Source: Campylobacteraceae bacterium
Lineage (GTDB): Bacteria; Campylobacterota; Campylobacteria; Campylobacterales; Sulfurovaceae
Length of the DNA stretch: 45,154 bases
Reading direction: 5' to 3'
Assembly (NCBI GenBank): GCA_027014605.1
Contig: JALWDJ010000023.1
Coordinates: 1 to 45,154, forward strand
Shown here: positions 25,628 through 34,818 of the stretch, in pieces
Layout: every line of letters begins with the position of its first letter
Numbering within the stretch: the stretch's first letter is position 1
Notes under the pieces: model-generated
Database searches by the model: none
The model's input: the letters and a program-made list of their open reading frames with translations, nothing else
What the model was told of the DNA's origin: nothing
Program-made: the position numbers and the translations under genes

Positions 25628-26346
25628 TACTTCTCCTCTCTTAAGACTCTATTTAAAACCTCTTGATATGCAACTTTTAGCCCACCAAGTCCCTCTCTAA
25701 ATCTATCTTTATCCATCTTCTCACCCGATTTGCTATCCCAAAGTCTAAAGTTATCTGGACTCAGTTCATCAATAAGTATGATATTATCATCTATATCTCT
25801 ACCAAACTCTAATTTAAAATCGACTAGTGTTAAATCTTTTTTAGCATAAAACTCTCTTAATATACGGTTTATCTTTCTTGCCATATATCTAATATAATCA
25901 AGCTCATCACTATCTCTAACTAACTCTAAAATGATACAGTGTTGGTCATTTAATTTAGGGTCACCTAACTCATCATTTTTATAATCAAACTCAACTAGAG
26001 TAAAAGGTAACTCTTTTCCATCTTCTATTCCTAAATTTCGACTAAGACTCCCTGTTGCTATATTTCTTACTATTACCTCTATTTTAATAACATCTGTCTT
26101 TTTATGTAACATATGATTATCATCAAGTTGTTCTATAAAATGGGTAGGAATGCCTTTACTATTTAATAGTTTAAATACTACTGTTGATATTTTATTATTT
26201 AAAGCCCCTTTTCCCTCTTCACTAGATTTCTTAACTCCATTTCCAGCAGTTAAATCATCTTTAAACTCTGAAATTAAAAGATTTTTATCATCTGTTAACC
26301 AGATTTTTTTCGCTTTTCCCTCATAGAGTAGCTTAGTTTTTTCCAT
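25627..26346 (-). CDS. purC: SAICAR synthetase PurC
   Basis: PurC condenses CAIR with aspartate using ATP to make SAICAR. The 239-residue protein has the family start [11 protein letters not shown], the substrate loop [25 protein letters not shown] near residue 195 and [13 protein letters not shown]. All are canonical. It lies 9 bases downstream of the ctp protease gene, so it is probably on the same transcript. Confidence 0.97.
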   Translation of the reverse strand: MEKTKLLYEGKAKKIWLTDDKNLLISEFKDDLTAGNGVKKSSEEGKGALNNKISTVVFKLLNSKGIPTHFIEQLDDNHMLHKKTDVIKIEVIVRNIATGSLSRNLGIEDGKELPFTLVEFDYKNDELGDPKLNDQHCIILELVRDSDELDYIRYMARKINRILREFYAKKDLTLVDFKLEFGRDIDDNIILIDELSPDNFRLWDSKSGEKMDKDRFREGLGGLKVAYQEVLNRVLREEK

Positions 26347-26355
26347 TTACTGTCC

Positions 26356-27672
26356 TTATTTTCTATTGCTTATTATTAATGCTTTTAAGATATCAACTGC
26401 ACTTTTAAGTTGTAAATCTTTATAAATCTGCTCTTCAGTAATAATTTTTTTACTCTTTTTATCTTTTTTTATCTTTTTAATACCATTAACTTTCTCAAGT
26501 TCACTCTGTAGATGCTTTCTTAAATCCTTCTCTTTAATAGAGATTATCTCATCTGCCTTTTTTATCTCACCATAAGAGACTTCTATATCAGGTGTAACTC
26601 CAACAGCTTGAATAGTTCTCCCACTTGGAAGATAGTATCTTGCAATTGTAAGACGAATAGCTTCATTGTTACCTATAGGCATAACAACTTGAACTGAACC
26701 CTTACCAAATGTCTTTTGTCCTACAATAATAGCTCTTTTATTATCCTGAAGAGAACCAGATACAATCTCACTAGCACTAGCACTTCCATCATTAACCAAT
26801 ACTACAAGAGGAGTCTTTGTATCACTTCCTCTCTTTCTTGCATTATATATTATATTTTCACTTGCAACCCTACCCTTTTGACTAACAATTATCCCATGGT
26901 CAACAAACATATCAACAACACCAATAGCTTGATTTAATAGTCCACCAGGGTTATTTCTAAGATCAAGAATAATACCTTTTGCTTTAGGGTGTTTTTTTAT
27001 TGCTTTTTTCATACTACTTACAACTTTTTGGTCAAATGATGTAATTCTAAGATAGAGAATATCATCACCAATTGTTTTAGCATAAACTGACTGTATCTCA
27101 ATAATATCTCTAACTATCTTAATAATTAATGGTTTCATTTCACCTTTTCTAATGACTGTTAGTGTAATAGGAGTTCCTGGTTTTCCTCTCATTAAACTAA
27201 CAGCTTTATCTATAGTCATTCCAATAGTAGCTTCATCATTAATCTTTAAAATAATATCATTAGCTTTTATTCCAGCTCTATCAGCAGGAGTTCCCTCTAT
27301 TGGTGCAATGACAGTTAAAGCACCATCTTTCATTCCTACACTAATACCTAATCCTCCAAACTCTCCATTTGTCTGCACCTCAAGCTCTTTAGACTCTTTA
27401 GCATCCATAAACGATGAGTGTGCATCAAGATTTGAGAGTAGGCCTTTTAATGCTTTATCAATAATATCACTTGTATTTAAATCATCAACATATTGTTGTT
27501 CTATTAATGAGACTATTTTTGTAAATTTTAGATATGCTTGAAGTTTAGATGTCTCATTATTTGGTCTTGTATTATAAAAATTATCAGCTTTAGCACTACT
27601 TACCATAAGCATAGAGGCTGTTACGGTAGATAGAAAACCAAAAAGTATAGTTTTTTTATCTATTTTTATCAT
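26356..27672 (-). CDS. ctp: C-terminal processing peptidase, S41 family
   Basis: The 438-residue exported serine protease has a signal peptide (~8-29), an N-terminal helical region, a PDZ domain (~105-180) and the S41 core. The catalytic dyad is Ser 299 in GSASASE and Lys 324 in GKGSVQ, 25 residues apart as in CtpB. CtpA-type enzymes cut C-termini of periplasmic proteins and control peptidoglycan hydrolases. The ~35-residue C-terminal tail is Lys-rich. The ctp-purC-purS-purQ order is also found in Campylobacter (Cj0511-Cj0514, as I recall). It probably heads the - strand run that continues to modC. Confidence 0.93.
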   Translation of the reverse strand: MIKIDKKTILFGFLSTVTASMLMVSSAKADNFYNTRPNNETSKLQAYLKFTKIVSLIEQQYVDDLNTSDIIDKALKGLLSNLDAHSSFMDAKESKELEVQTNGEFGGLGISVGMKDGALTVIAPIEGTPADRAGIKANDIILKINDEATIGMTIDKAVSLMRGKPGTPITLTVIRKGEMKPLIIKIVRDIIEIQSVYAKTIGDDILYLRITSFDQKVVSSMKKAIKKHPKAKGIILDLRNNPGGLLNQAIGVVDMFVDHGIIVSQKGRVASENIIYNARKRGSDTKTPLVVLVNDGSASASEIVSGSLQDNKRAIIVGQKTFGKGSVQVVMPIGNNEAIRLTIARYYLPSGRTIQAVGVTPDIEVSYGEIKKADEIISIKEKDLRKHLQSELEKVNGIKKIKKDKKSKKIITEEQIYKDLQLKSAVDILKALIISNRK

Positions 27673-27785
27673 TATATTTATGTAATCCTGTCATTATTTT
27701 AAGTTGTATTTTATTCAAATAATACTAAAAGTTCTCTAATATATGATACTATTTTATAATTTTATCAAAAAGTAATAAATTAACC

Positions 27786-27814
27786 TTGACAATAAGTGAC
27801 TAAAGATGTATAAT
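27786..27814 (+). promoter_or_regulatory. Sigma70-type promoter of clpB
   Basis: TTGACA (27786-27791) and TATAAT (27809-27814) are both perfect consensus hexamers with a 17-base spacer, unusually strong for Campylobacterota. The spacer contains TGACTAAAGAT (27797-27807), also present upstream of htpG. The layout suggests a strong promoter held down by a repressor that binds the spacer. Confidence 0.8.
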
Positions 27815-27852
27815 GTCGAAAATTAAAGATTATTAAAAAAAAGGAATAAATT

Positions 27853-30426
27853 GTGAGTATATTAGAAAAATTAACACATCAAATGAGTGCATCAATAGAA
27901 GCAGGAGTATCTCTAGCACTACATAATAAAAACCAAGAAGTTGACCCACTCCATATATTATGGTCACTACTAACAAATACAAACTCATTGCTACATCAAG
28001 CTTTTAATAAAATGAATATAGATAAGAGTGCAATAGAGTTAGAGGTAAAGAGTGCTGTAAATAGACTACCGAAAGTCTCAACTGTTACAAAAGAGAATAT
28101 TAGATTATCACAAAAGACAGTATCATCACTTCAACAAGCAGAGGGGGTAATGAATGCAAATGGAGATTCATATCTATCTGTTGATGCTTGGATTATTGCA
28201 AATATAAAAGAACCTTTCATAAAAGATACTATTGGAAAATATGTTGATTTAATGGAACTTCAAAAGACACTAGAGTCTATTAGAGGTGGGAAAAGCATAG
28301 ATACTCAGAGTGCAGATGAGGCTTTAGAGGCACTTGAACAGTACGGAATTGATTTAAATAAAAGAGCAATAGATGGTGAGCTTGACCCTGTTATTGGAAG
28401 AGATGAAGAGGTTCAACGAATGATGCAAATTTTAATTCGTAAAACCAAAAATAATCCTATCTTAATAGGTGAACCAGGAACAGGAAAAACTGCTATTGTA
28501 GAGGGATTAGCTCAAAGAATTGTAAATAAAGAAGTACCTCTAAGTCTCCAAAATATGAGAGTAATATCTTTAGATATGAGTCGTCTAATAGCTGGAGCTA
28601 AATATAGAGGAGAGTTTGAAGATAGATTAAAGGCAGTTATTGATGAGGTTAAGAGTGCATCTAATATAATCTTATTTATTGATGAGATACATACTATTGT
28701 AGGAGCAGGAGCAAGTGAAGGTAGTATGGATGCTGCTAATATTTTAAAACCTGCTCTTGCAAGAGGAGAACTTCATACAATTGGGGCTACAACTCTAAAA
28801 GAGTATAGAAAGTATTTTGAAAAAGATACAGCTCTACAGAGAAGATTTCAACCAGTACAAGTTAATGAACCTACTATAAATGAAGCTTTGCAGATTTTAA
28901 GAGGAATAAAAGATAGATTAGAGGCACATCATAATGTAACTATATTAGATTCTGCATTAGTTGCTTCAGCTAAACTTAGTGATAGATATATTACAGATAG
29001 ATTTTTACCAGATAAAGCAATTGACCTTATAGATGAAGCAGCAGCTGAGCTTAAAATGCAAATAGAGAGTGAACCAACAGAACTTGCTAAAACAAAGAGA
29101 TTAATTGCAACACTTCAAGTTGAAAAAGAGGCTCTACTAATGGAAGAGGGAGACAAAAATGCTAATAGATTAGAAGAGATTGAAAAAGAGTTAGCAAACC
29201 TTAAAGAGAAGAGAATGTCTCTTGAGAGTCAATTTGAAAATGAGAAAGCTGTATTTAATGATATAGCAAAGATAAAAGCAACTATTGAAGAGTTAAAGAT
29301 AAAAGCAACAACAGCTCAAAGAGAGGGAAATCTATCTAAAGTTGCAGAGATACAGTATGGACAAATTCCAGCTAAAGAGAGAGAATTAAAAGAGCTAGAA
29401 AATAAATGGAAACAGATGCAAAAAGATGGAACTCTACTTAAAAACTCTGTTGATGAGGAGATGATTGCAACTATAGTTAGCCGTTGGACAGGTATCCCTG
29501 TAAATAAGATGTTACAGAGTGAAAAAGAGAAAATTTTAAATGTTGAAAAAATCTTAAAAGAGGAAGTAGTAGGACAAGATGAGGCACTAAAAGCTGTATC
29601 TAGAGCAATAAAAAGAAATAAAGCAGGTCTTAGTGATATGAATAGACCTATTGGTAGCTTTATGTTCTTAGGACCTACTGGAGTTGGAAAGACACAAGTT
29701 GCAAAAACTCTAGCTAAATTTCTATTTGACTCTGAAAAATCTCTAATTAGAATTGATATGAGTGAATATATGGAAAAACACTCAGCATCAAGACTAGTAG
29801 GAGCACCTCCAGGGTATGTTGGTTATGATGAGGGTGGACAATTAACAGAGGCAGTTAGAAGAAAACCTTACTCTGTAGTACTATTTGATGAGATAGAAAA
29901 AGCACATCCAGATGTATTTAATACTCTATTACAAGTACTTGATGATGGACGACTTACAGATAATAAAGGTGTTACAATAGATTTTAAAAACACCATTATT
30001 ATTATGACATCAAATATAGCTAGTGACAAGATAATGGAGTTTCGTGACCCAATAGATAGAGAGAAAGCTGTAAATAGTGAATTAAAAAAATATTTTAAAC
30101 CAGAATTTTTAAATAGATTAGATGATATAGTTATATTTAATCCATTAGATATGAAAGCTATTACAAAAATAGTAGATATTTTATTTAGAGATATAGAGAA
30201 AAAATTAGCAAATAGAGATATAAAAGTAATACTTAGTGATAGTGCAAAAGCCTATATTGCAGAGGCAGGATTTGACCCTGTATATGGAGCTAGACCTTTA
30301 AAGAGAGCATTATATGATGTTGTCGAAGATAGATTAGCCGAATTAATCTTAGAAGATAAAGTAGTTGAGGGAAGTATAGTTAATTTTGATGTAAAAAATG
30401 GAGAAGTTATTGTAAATATTAGCTAA
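27853..30426 (+). CDS. clpB: Disaggregase ClpB (Hsp104 family)
   Basis: ClpB is a hexameric AAA+ ATPase that pulls proteins out of aggregates together with DnaK/DnaJ. The 857-residue protein has the Clp_N repeats (~1-145), AAA-1 with Walker [10 protein letters not shown] (206-214) and a Glu/Lys-rich coiled-coil M-domain (~400-520), which separates ClpB from ClpA/ClpC. AAA-2 has GPTGVGKTQ (~605), and the C-terminal sensor GARPLKRAL is present. I accept the GTG start at 27853 because AAGGA sits 7 bases upstream. The strong promoter and shared motif with htpG suggest heat-shock control. Confidence 0.97.
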   Translation: MSILEKLTHQMSASIEAGVSLALHNKNQEVDPLHILWSLLTNTNSLLHQAFNKMNIDKSAIELEVKSAVNRLPKVSTVTKENIRLSQKTVSSLQQAEGVMNANGDSYLSVDAWIIANIKEPFIKDTIGKYVDLMELQKTLESIRGGKSIDTQSADEALEALEQYGIDLNKRAIDGELDPVIGRDEEVQRMMQILIRKTKNNPILIGEPGTGKTAIVEGLAQRIVNKEVPLSLQNMRVISLDMSRLIAGAKYRGEFEDRLKAVIDEVKSASNIILFIDEIHTIVGAGASEGSMDAANILKPALARGELHTIGATTLKEYRKYFEKDTALQRRFQPVQVNEPTINEALQILRGIKDRLEAHHNVTILDSALVASAKLSDRYITDRFLPDKAIDLIDEAAAELKMQIESEPTELAKTKRLIATLQVEKEALLMEEGDKNANRLEEIEKELANLKEKRMSLESQFENEKAVFNDIAKIKATIEELKIKATTAQREGNLSKVAEIQYGQIPAKERELKELENKWKQMQKDGTLLKNSVDEEMIATIVSRWTGIPVNKMLQSEKEKILNVEKILKEEVVGQDEALKAVSRAIKRNKAGLSDMNRPIGSFMFLGPTGVGKTQVAKTLAKFLFDSEKSLIRIDMSEYMEKHSASRLVGAPPGYVGYDEGGQLTEAVRRKPYSVVLFDEIEKAHPDVFNTLLQVLDDGRLTDNKGVTIDFKNTIIIMTSNIASDKIMEFRDPIDREKAVNSELKKYFKPEFLNRLDDIVIFNPLDMKAITKIVDILFRDIEKKLANRDIKVILSDSAKAYIAEAGFDPVYGARPLKRALYDVVEDRLAELILEDKVVEGSIVNFDVKNGEVIVNIS

Positions 30427-30445
30427 TAAGCTATATTTTTTGTCA

Positions 30446-30492
30446 TCTCTAAGTTAGTTTATCATATTATTCGATTAACTAACATGGAGAGA
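30446..30492 (+). promoter_or_regulatory. Leader hairpin that may mask the TPR-gene ribosome-binding site
   Basis: GTTAGTT (30453-30459) pairs perfectly with AACTAAC (30477-30483), and TCTCT (30446-30450) can pair with AGAGA (30488-30492) beyond a small internal loop. The right arm includes part of the GGAGAGA Shine-Dalgarno before the ATG at 30495. It could also serve as a weak clpB terminator. Confidence 0.35.
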
Positions 30493-30494
30493 CT

Positions 30495-31127
30495 ATGAGT
30501 ATATTTCAATTTTTACTTTTTATAATCGCAATTATAATTTTTCTTTTATTTTTTAAACAGCTATTCTCAGGAGACTTCCCTAAAAGGGGAGTTGATTTTG
30601 AAGCAAAACGAAATGATAATAATATAGGCAATATTACAAACATAAATAGGAGTTTTTCAACTCCACCAACAAAATTATCAAGAGTAGAGCAGTTAACAGA
30701 TATGGCAAATAGAGCATTAGAGAAGAATGACTTTATTGAAGCAGATAAAGCAATCTCTAGTGCATTAATTTTAGATAGGGATAACATTGAACTACTACTA
30801 AAGCAGGGATATATCCTTATTAATTTAAATAGATTAAATGAGGCAAAAGAGATATATCAACATATTTTAGAGTTAAATCCCAAAGAAGATATTGCATTGG
30901 TCTCCTTAGCAAATATATATCACAAATTAGGAGATGACAAACTATCTATAGAGTATCACAAAAAAGCTATTGAGTTAGACCCTCTATATGCACCACACTA
31001 TTTTAATTATGCTAATACTCTATACCATATGGGTAGAAAAAATGAAGCTTTAGAAAATTATAAAAAAGCTTATGAGATTGACCCGTCAATAGATGAAGCA
31101 AAAAAAATGATAAAAGAGCTTTCATAA
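30495..31127 (+). CDS. Membrane-anchored TPR protein
   Basis: The 210-residue protein has one N-terminal membrane helix (~3-22), a Ser/Asn-rich spacer and then about four tetratricopeptide repeats (~70-208). Clear repeat units include ALVSLANIYHKLGDDKLSIE and YFNYANTLYHMGRKNEALE, ending in KKAYEIDPS. TPR domains are protein-binding scaffolds, so function depends on a partner that is not evident. It lies between clpB and a diguanylate cyclase. The cyclase begins 7 bases after this gene, so the two may be co-expressed. Confidence 0.75.
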   Translation: MSIFQFLLFIIAIIIFLLFFKQLFSGDFPKRGVDFEAKRNDNNIGNITNINRSFSTPPTKLSRVEQLTDMANRALEKNDFIEADKAISSALILDRDNIELLLKQGYILINLNRLNEAKEIYQHILELNPKEDIALVSLANIYHKLGDDKLSIEYHKKAIELDPLYAPHYFNYANTLYHMGRKNEALENYKKAYEIDPSIDEAKKMIKELS

Positions 31128-31134
31128 ATAGAAA

Positions 31135-32100
31135 ATGGGAGATAATGAACTCTTAATATCCACACTTATCTTTATATCTATATCTCTTTTTTTACTATTA
31201 CTATATATTTTATTAAAAAAAGATAGTAATAGTATTAATAATATTTTAGATGTTCAACCCAATATAATATTTATCTCATCAATAGATAAAATAACATATA
31301 TAAATAAAAAAGGATTAATTTTTTTTAATTGTAAAAATGTAGAGGAGTTCAATAAAAAATATTATAATCTTGCTAACTTTTTTCTTGAGGATGAAGAGTG
31401 TATTAATAAACACTCTAATGGAAAGAGATGGTTAGAGCATATATATAAAAGTAAAAATAGTAGAGAGAAGGTAAAATTAAAAGCTCCAAATGATAATATA
31501 GAGTACTATTTCTATCTACAAATAGGAAAAATAAAAAAAAATAAATACCTAATCTGGTTTACTGATATTACAAGATTAGAAAAAGATAAAGATATGATTA
31601 GAAGATTAGCTGATTATGATGCTTTAACAAATGTATATAGTAGAGTCAAATTTAATGAAATGTTACCATACTATATTAATAGAGCATTGAAATATAACGA
31701 GAGATTTTCTATTATAATATTTGATATAGACCACTTTAAGATGATAAATGATACATATGGTCATAATATTGGAGATAGAGTATTAATTGAACTTACATCT
31801 CTTGTAAAATCTATTATAAAAGATATGAATATTAGAAAAAATACTATTTTTAGTAGATGGGGAGGAGAGGAGTTTGTTATATTAATTCAATTTAGAACAA
31901 AAGCAGAAGCCTATAAAATAGCAACTTTTATAAGAAAAGAAATTAATAAATATAATTTTGATACAGTAAAAAAGGTAACTTGTAGTTTTGGAGTTACAGA
32001 TTTTAAAATAAATGATACAGAGATTGATATATTTCATAGAGTAGATAATGCTCTATACAAAGCTAAAGAGAGTGGTCGAAATAGAGTAATAATAGATTAA
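31135..32100 (+). CDS. Membrane-bound diguanylate cyclase (PAS-like, GGDEF)
   Basis: The 321-residue protein has an N-terminal membrane segment (~7-28), a PAS-like sensor region (~35-150) that ends in WFTDITRLEKDKDMIRR, and a GGDEF domain. The active-site loop reads GGEEF at 243-247. DIDHFKMINDTYGHNIGD and the end DNALYKAKESGRNR are typical. It should make cyclic di-GMP from two GTP. The RxxD inhibitory site five residues before GGEEF is absent (sequence RKNTIFSR), so product inhibition is not expected. No phosphodiesterase (EAL/HD-GYP) gene is nearby. Confidence 0.9.
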   Translation: MGDNELLISTLIFISISLFLLLLYILLKKDSNSINNILDVQPNIIFISSIDKITYINKKGLIFFNCKNVEEFNKKYYNLANFFLEDEECINKHSNGKRWLEHIYKSKNSREKVKLKAPNDNIEYYFYLQIGKIKKNKYLIWFTDITRLEKDKDMIRRLADYDALTNVYSRVKFNEMLPYYINRALKYNERFSIIIFDIDHFKMINDTYGHNIGDRVLIELTSLVKSIIKDMNIRKNTIFSRWGGEEFVILIQFRTKAEAYKIATFIRKEINKYNFDTVKKVTCSFGVTDFKINDTEIDIFHRVDNALYKAKESGRNRVIID

Positions 32101-32124
32101 AAATATTAAATTTAATATTTTTAA
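32097..32124. terminator. 28-bp perfect AT palindrome between convergent genes
   Basis: Positions 32097-32110 and 32111-32124 are exact reverse complements with no spacer. The palindrome includes the stop codon of the cyclase gene and lies 12 bases from the convergent protease stop. A's precede and T's follow on either strand, so it may act as a bidirectional terminator, although the stem has only A-T pairs. Confidence 0.4.
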
Positions 32125-32135
32125 CCATTAAATTA

Positions 32136-33572
32136 TCATTTTAAATCATCAGATTTAGTAGATTTAATACTATATCTTTGAAGTAACTCTTTATCTATAT
32201 TTAGAGCTTTCTCTTTATCTATAATAATTTTAGAGCCATCATCATCCTCTAAGACTATATACTTATCTCTGCTACTCTCTATAATTTTATAAAAAGTTTT
32301 AAAATCTTTAAATAATTTCCCATTAACCTTATCTATCTTCCAAAATCCTATGCTATAATCACCTCTACTTAAACTAGAAGCTAAAACTTTTAAAAGTAAA
32401 ACAATCTCTTGCTTATTTTTTGTAGGAAATTTAGTTGCTCCATATCTAAGAGGTAAATTTGGTCTTCTTGATTTTCTTAAAAGATTTTCTGTTAATGGTA
32501 CAAATACATATCCACCAATCATAAAATAGGTTGGCATCTTATCATACTCAAATTTTGTAAAACTAAAATTCTGATATTGTGATTTTTTAGGAAATTTAAC
32601 TTTTAAATCTAATTTTTTTCCATCTCTATATACTGTAAGTGTAATATCATCTCCATATTGATGTACATCTATATAGTATTTAAATTTTGTATATTGATTT
32701 TCTCTAAATTCTACTGTTCCATCACTCTCTATTTTATGTCCATCAATTGCAGTAATAATATCATATTTTTTTAATATATCTTTAAATGGGGAGTTGTATA
32801 ATATTTTTACAACCAATATTCCACCCTCATCTTTTCCTAATTTAAAATACTCTTTTTGTGTAGGATTTTCTAACATCTCAGTATATACTCCAAGTTGAGG
32901 AAAGCCATCGTATCTACCATCTTCTACATCTTTTAAAAAGTGTCTTACAATAGGAATTGGAACCATGTATCCAATATTTTGAGAACGAGGTATCTGTTGC
33001 ATAACAACTCCAACTAATTTACCATTAGATATTGCAGGTCCTCCACTATTTCCAGGATTAATTGGGGCATCAATCTGAATTGATAGAAAACTTTTAGCAC
33101 TATGGACATATACATTATGTTCAATTCTTGAAACAATTCCTGTACTAACACTAATTGTATTACCACCCATAGGATAACCATATACAGTTACTTTATCTTG
33201 AATATTTGGTAAATTTCCAAACTCAAGAGGTTTTGTACCTTTGAAAAACTCTTTATCTTTTACCTCTAAAAGAGCTAAATCAACATCATGAGATACAAAT
33301 AGAACTTTTGCTTGATAGCGTTTTGTATCTCCATACTTTTTCACCTCTATAAAAGTTCTATTTGCTACAACATGTGCATTTGTAAGTATTCTATTTCCTG
33401 AAATTATACTACCAGAACCAGTTGAACGACGAATTGTACTATTCCATGGTTCTAAATAGTTTGGAATTTTAGATACAGTATATATCTTAACAATAGATTT
33501 ATTTATTCCATTTGCATATATTATTGAACTTAAGAACCCTATTAGTATAAATAGTTTTAATATCTTTCTCAT
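32136..33572 (-). CDS. Deg/HtrA-type periplasmic serine protease with extra C-terminal domain
   Basis: The 478-residue protein has a signal peptide (~1-21) and a trypsin-like domain with the full triad: His 67 in LTNAHVV, Asp 98 in HDVDLALLE and Ser 176 in INPGNSGGPA. One PDZ-like domain follows (~215-305), with SPFKDILKKYDIITAIDG. The last ~160 residues (from about 315) have no repeat of the PDZ pattern and resemble the C-terminal domain of plant-type Deg proteases such as Deg9. Role: degradation of damaged envelope proteins. A single PDZ plus a distinct tail separates it from classical DegP. Confidence 0.85.
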   Translation of the reverse strand: MRKILKLFILIGFLSSIIYANGINKSIVKIYTVSKIPNYLEPWNSTIRRSTGSGSIISGNRILTNAHVVANRTFIEVKKYGDTKRYQAKVLFVSHDVDLALLEVKDKEFFKGTKPLEFGNLPNIQDKVTVYGYPMGGNTISVSTGIVSRIEHNVYVHSAKSFLSIQIDAPINPGNSGGPAISNGKLVGVVMQQIPRSQNIGYMVPIPIVRHFLKDVEDGRYDGFPQLGVYTEMLENPTQKEYFKLGKDEGGILVVKILYNSPFKDILKKYDIITAIDGHKIESDGTVEFRENQYTKFKYYIDVHQYGDDITLTVYRDGKKLDLKVKFPKKSQYQNFSFTKFEYDKMPTYFMIGGYVFVPLTENLLRKSRRPNLPLRYGATKFPTKNKQEIVLLLKVLASSLSRGDYSIGFWKIDKVNGKLFKDFKTFYKIIESSRDKYIVLEDDDGSKIIIDKEKALNIDKELLQRYSIKSTKSDDLK

Positions 33573-33623
33573 TTAATATCCTTATTTTAAATTTTTATAA
33601 GTATATCAAATAAAGATAAACAA

Positions 33624-33642
33624 TATATCAATATGATATAAT
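33624..33642 (+). promoter_or_regulatory. Palindrome overlapping the efp -10 box
   Basis: TATATCA (33624-33630) and TGATATA (33634-33640) are perfect arms around ATA. The right arm overlaps a consensus TATAAT at 33637-33642, about 28 bases before the efp ATG. The site lies in the divergent region shared with the protease gene, so a regulator could act on both. Confidence 0.4.
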
Positions 33643-33669
33643 TTCTTAAAATTTTTAGGAGTTGTATAT

Positions 33670-34236
33670 ATGGCAACAATTTCAATGGGTGACATAAAAA
33701 AAGGCGTTAGATTAGAGTTAGATGGAAATCCATATAGAGTAATAGAGTTTCAACATGTAAAACCTGGAAAAGGTGCAGCTTTTGTTAGATGTAAAATTAA
33801 AAATTTATCAACAGGAAAAGTTATAGAGAAAACAGTTCATGCAGGTGATAAGTTTCAAACACCAGATTTAGAGCATAAAACTATGCAGTATCTATATGAT
33901 GATGGTGATTTACTCCAATTTATGGATACTACTACTTATGAGCAGATTGGTTTAATGAAAGAGCAGGTAGGAAAAGATACATTTGATTTTATGGTTGATG
34001 GGATGGAGACTGAAATTCTATTTCATAATGGTAAAGCAATATCTGTTGAAATCCCACAAACAGCTATATATACAGTAATAGAGACTCCTCCTAACTTTAA
34101 AGGTGACTCACAAGGTGGTAAAAAACCAGCAAAACTTGATAGTGGTGCTGTTGTACAAGTTCCATTTTTTATATTAGAGGGTGATAAAATTAGAGTAGAT
34201 ACAGTTGAGGGTAAATATTTAGAAAAAGCAAAATAG
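33670..34236 (+). CDS. efp: Translation elongation factor P
   Basis: EF-P rescues ribosomes stalled on consecutive prolines. The 188-residue protein has the three-domain family pattern, with the tip loop [10 protein letters not shown] carrying Lys 34, the usual site of modification, and the C-terminal signature [16 protein letters not shown]. Length is normal. A TAGGAG site precedes the ATG. I see no modifying enzyme (EpmA/EpmB or EarP; Lys 34 rules out EarP) in the window. Confidence 0.97.
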   Translation: MATISMGDIKKGVRLELDGNPYRVIEFQHVKPGKGAAFVRCKIKNLSTGKVIEKTVHAGDKFQTPDLEHKTMQYLYDDGDLLQFMDTTTYEQIGLMKEQVGKDTFDFMVDGMETEILFHNGKAISVEIPQTAIYTVIETPPNFKGDSQGGKKPAKLDSGAVVQVPFFILEGDKIRVDTVEGKYLEKAK

Positions 34237-34245
34237 GAGTATAAA

Positions 34246-34818
34246 TTGAGTATTAAAATTAAAGATGTAAAAGAGGAGTTTACAGCTGATGAGCAGATGC
34301 TTATCTCTGCATTTAAATTAGAAAAATTCTATAAAAAACATAAAATTAAAATATTTTCTATTATAGCACTAATACTCTTAGCTTTTAGTATAAATCAAAT
34401 TAGTAAATATATAAAACAGAATAGATTAAATAGTGCAAATGAAGCATATTTAACACTTCTTAAAGATAGTAAAAATAGTGAAGCATTAAATAGTTTAAAA
34501 GAGAAAAATCCCATATTATTTGAACTATATAGTTATAATCAAGCTGTTAAAAACAGAAATTTAAAAGAGTTAGATAATCTAAAAAAGAGTAAAAACAATA
34601 TAATATCTGATATTAGTAACTACCATTTAGCTGTTATAAAGCAGATAGATGTCTCTTCTAAGTTATATAATGATATGGCAATTGTAAATAATACTAATCT
34701 ACTTATAAAACGAGGAAAGATGATTGAGGCTAGAAATCAGTTAGCTCTTATTGATGAGAAGTCACCTCTATATAATATATCAAAAATAATAAAACACTAT
34801 ACTATAAAAGGTAAATAA
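34246..34818 (+). CDS. YfgM-like single-pass membrane protein
   Basis: The 190-residue protein begins at TTG, supported by AGGAG at 34235-34239, six bases upstream. It has a charged cytosolic N-terminus, one membrane helix (~35-53) and a helical, TPR-like periplasmic domain with NEAYLTLLKDSKNSEALNSL and IEARNQLALIDEKSP. This design matches YfgM, the ancillary SecYEG protein that hands clients to periplasmic chaperones. The next gene (1-base overlap) is a BamB-like propeller lipoprotein, as in E. coli yfgM-yfgL. Similarity is by architecture and order rather than strong sequence identity. Confidence 0.6.
   Translation: MSIKIKDVKEEFTADEQMLISAFKLEKFYKKHKIKIFSIIALILLAFSINQISKYIKQNRLNSANEAYLTLLKDSKNSEALNSLKEKNPILFELYSYNQAVKNRNLKELDNLKKSKNNIISDISNYHLAVIKQIDVSSKLYNDMAIVNNTNLLIKRGKMIEARNQLALIDEKSPLYNISKIIKHYTIKGK

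Noticed and set aside
27152-27541. 129-codon + strand frame antisense to the ctp protease
   Set aside because: Opposite-strand shadow of a clear S41 protease with PDZ domain; no Shine-Dalgarno and no recognisable domain.
27785-27805. Canonical HspR HAIR element at the clpB promoter
   Set aside because: CTTGACA-N7-ACTAAAG matches only 11 of the 14 HAIR arm bases and the arms are poorly complementary, so I report the shared TGACTAAAG motif rather than a confirmed HAIR.
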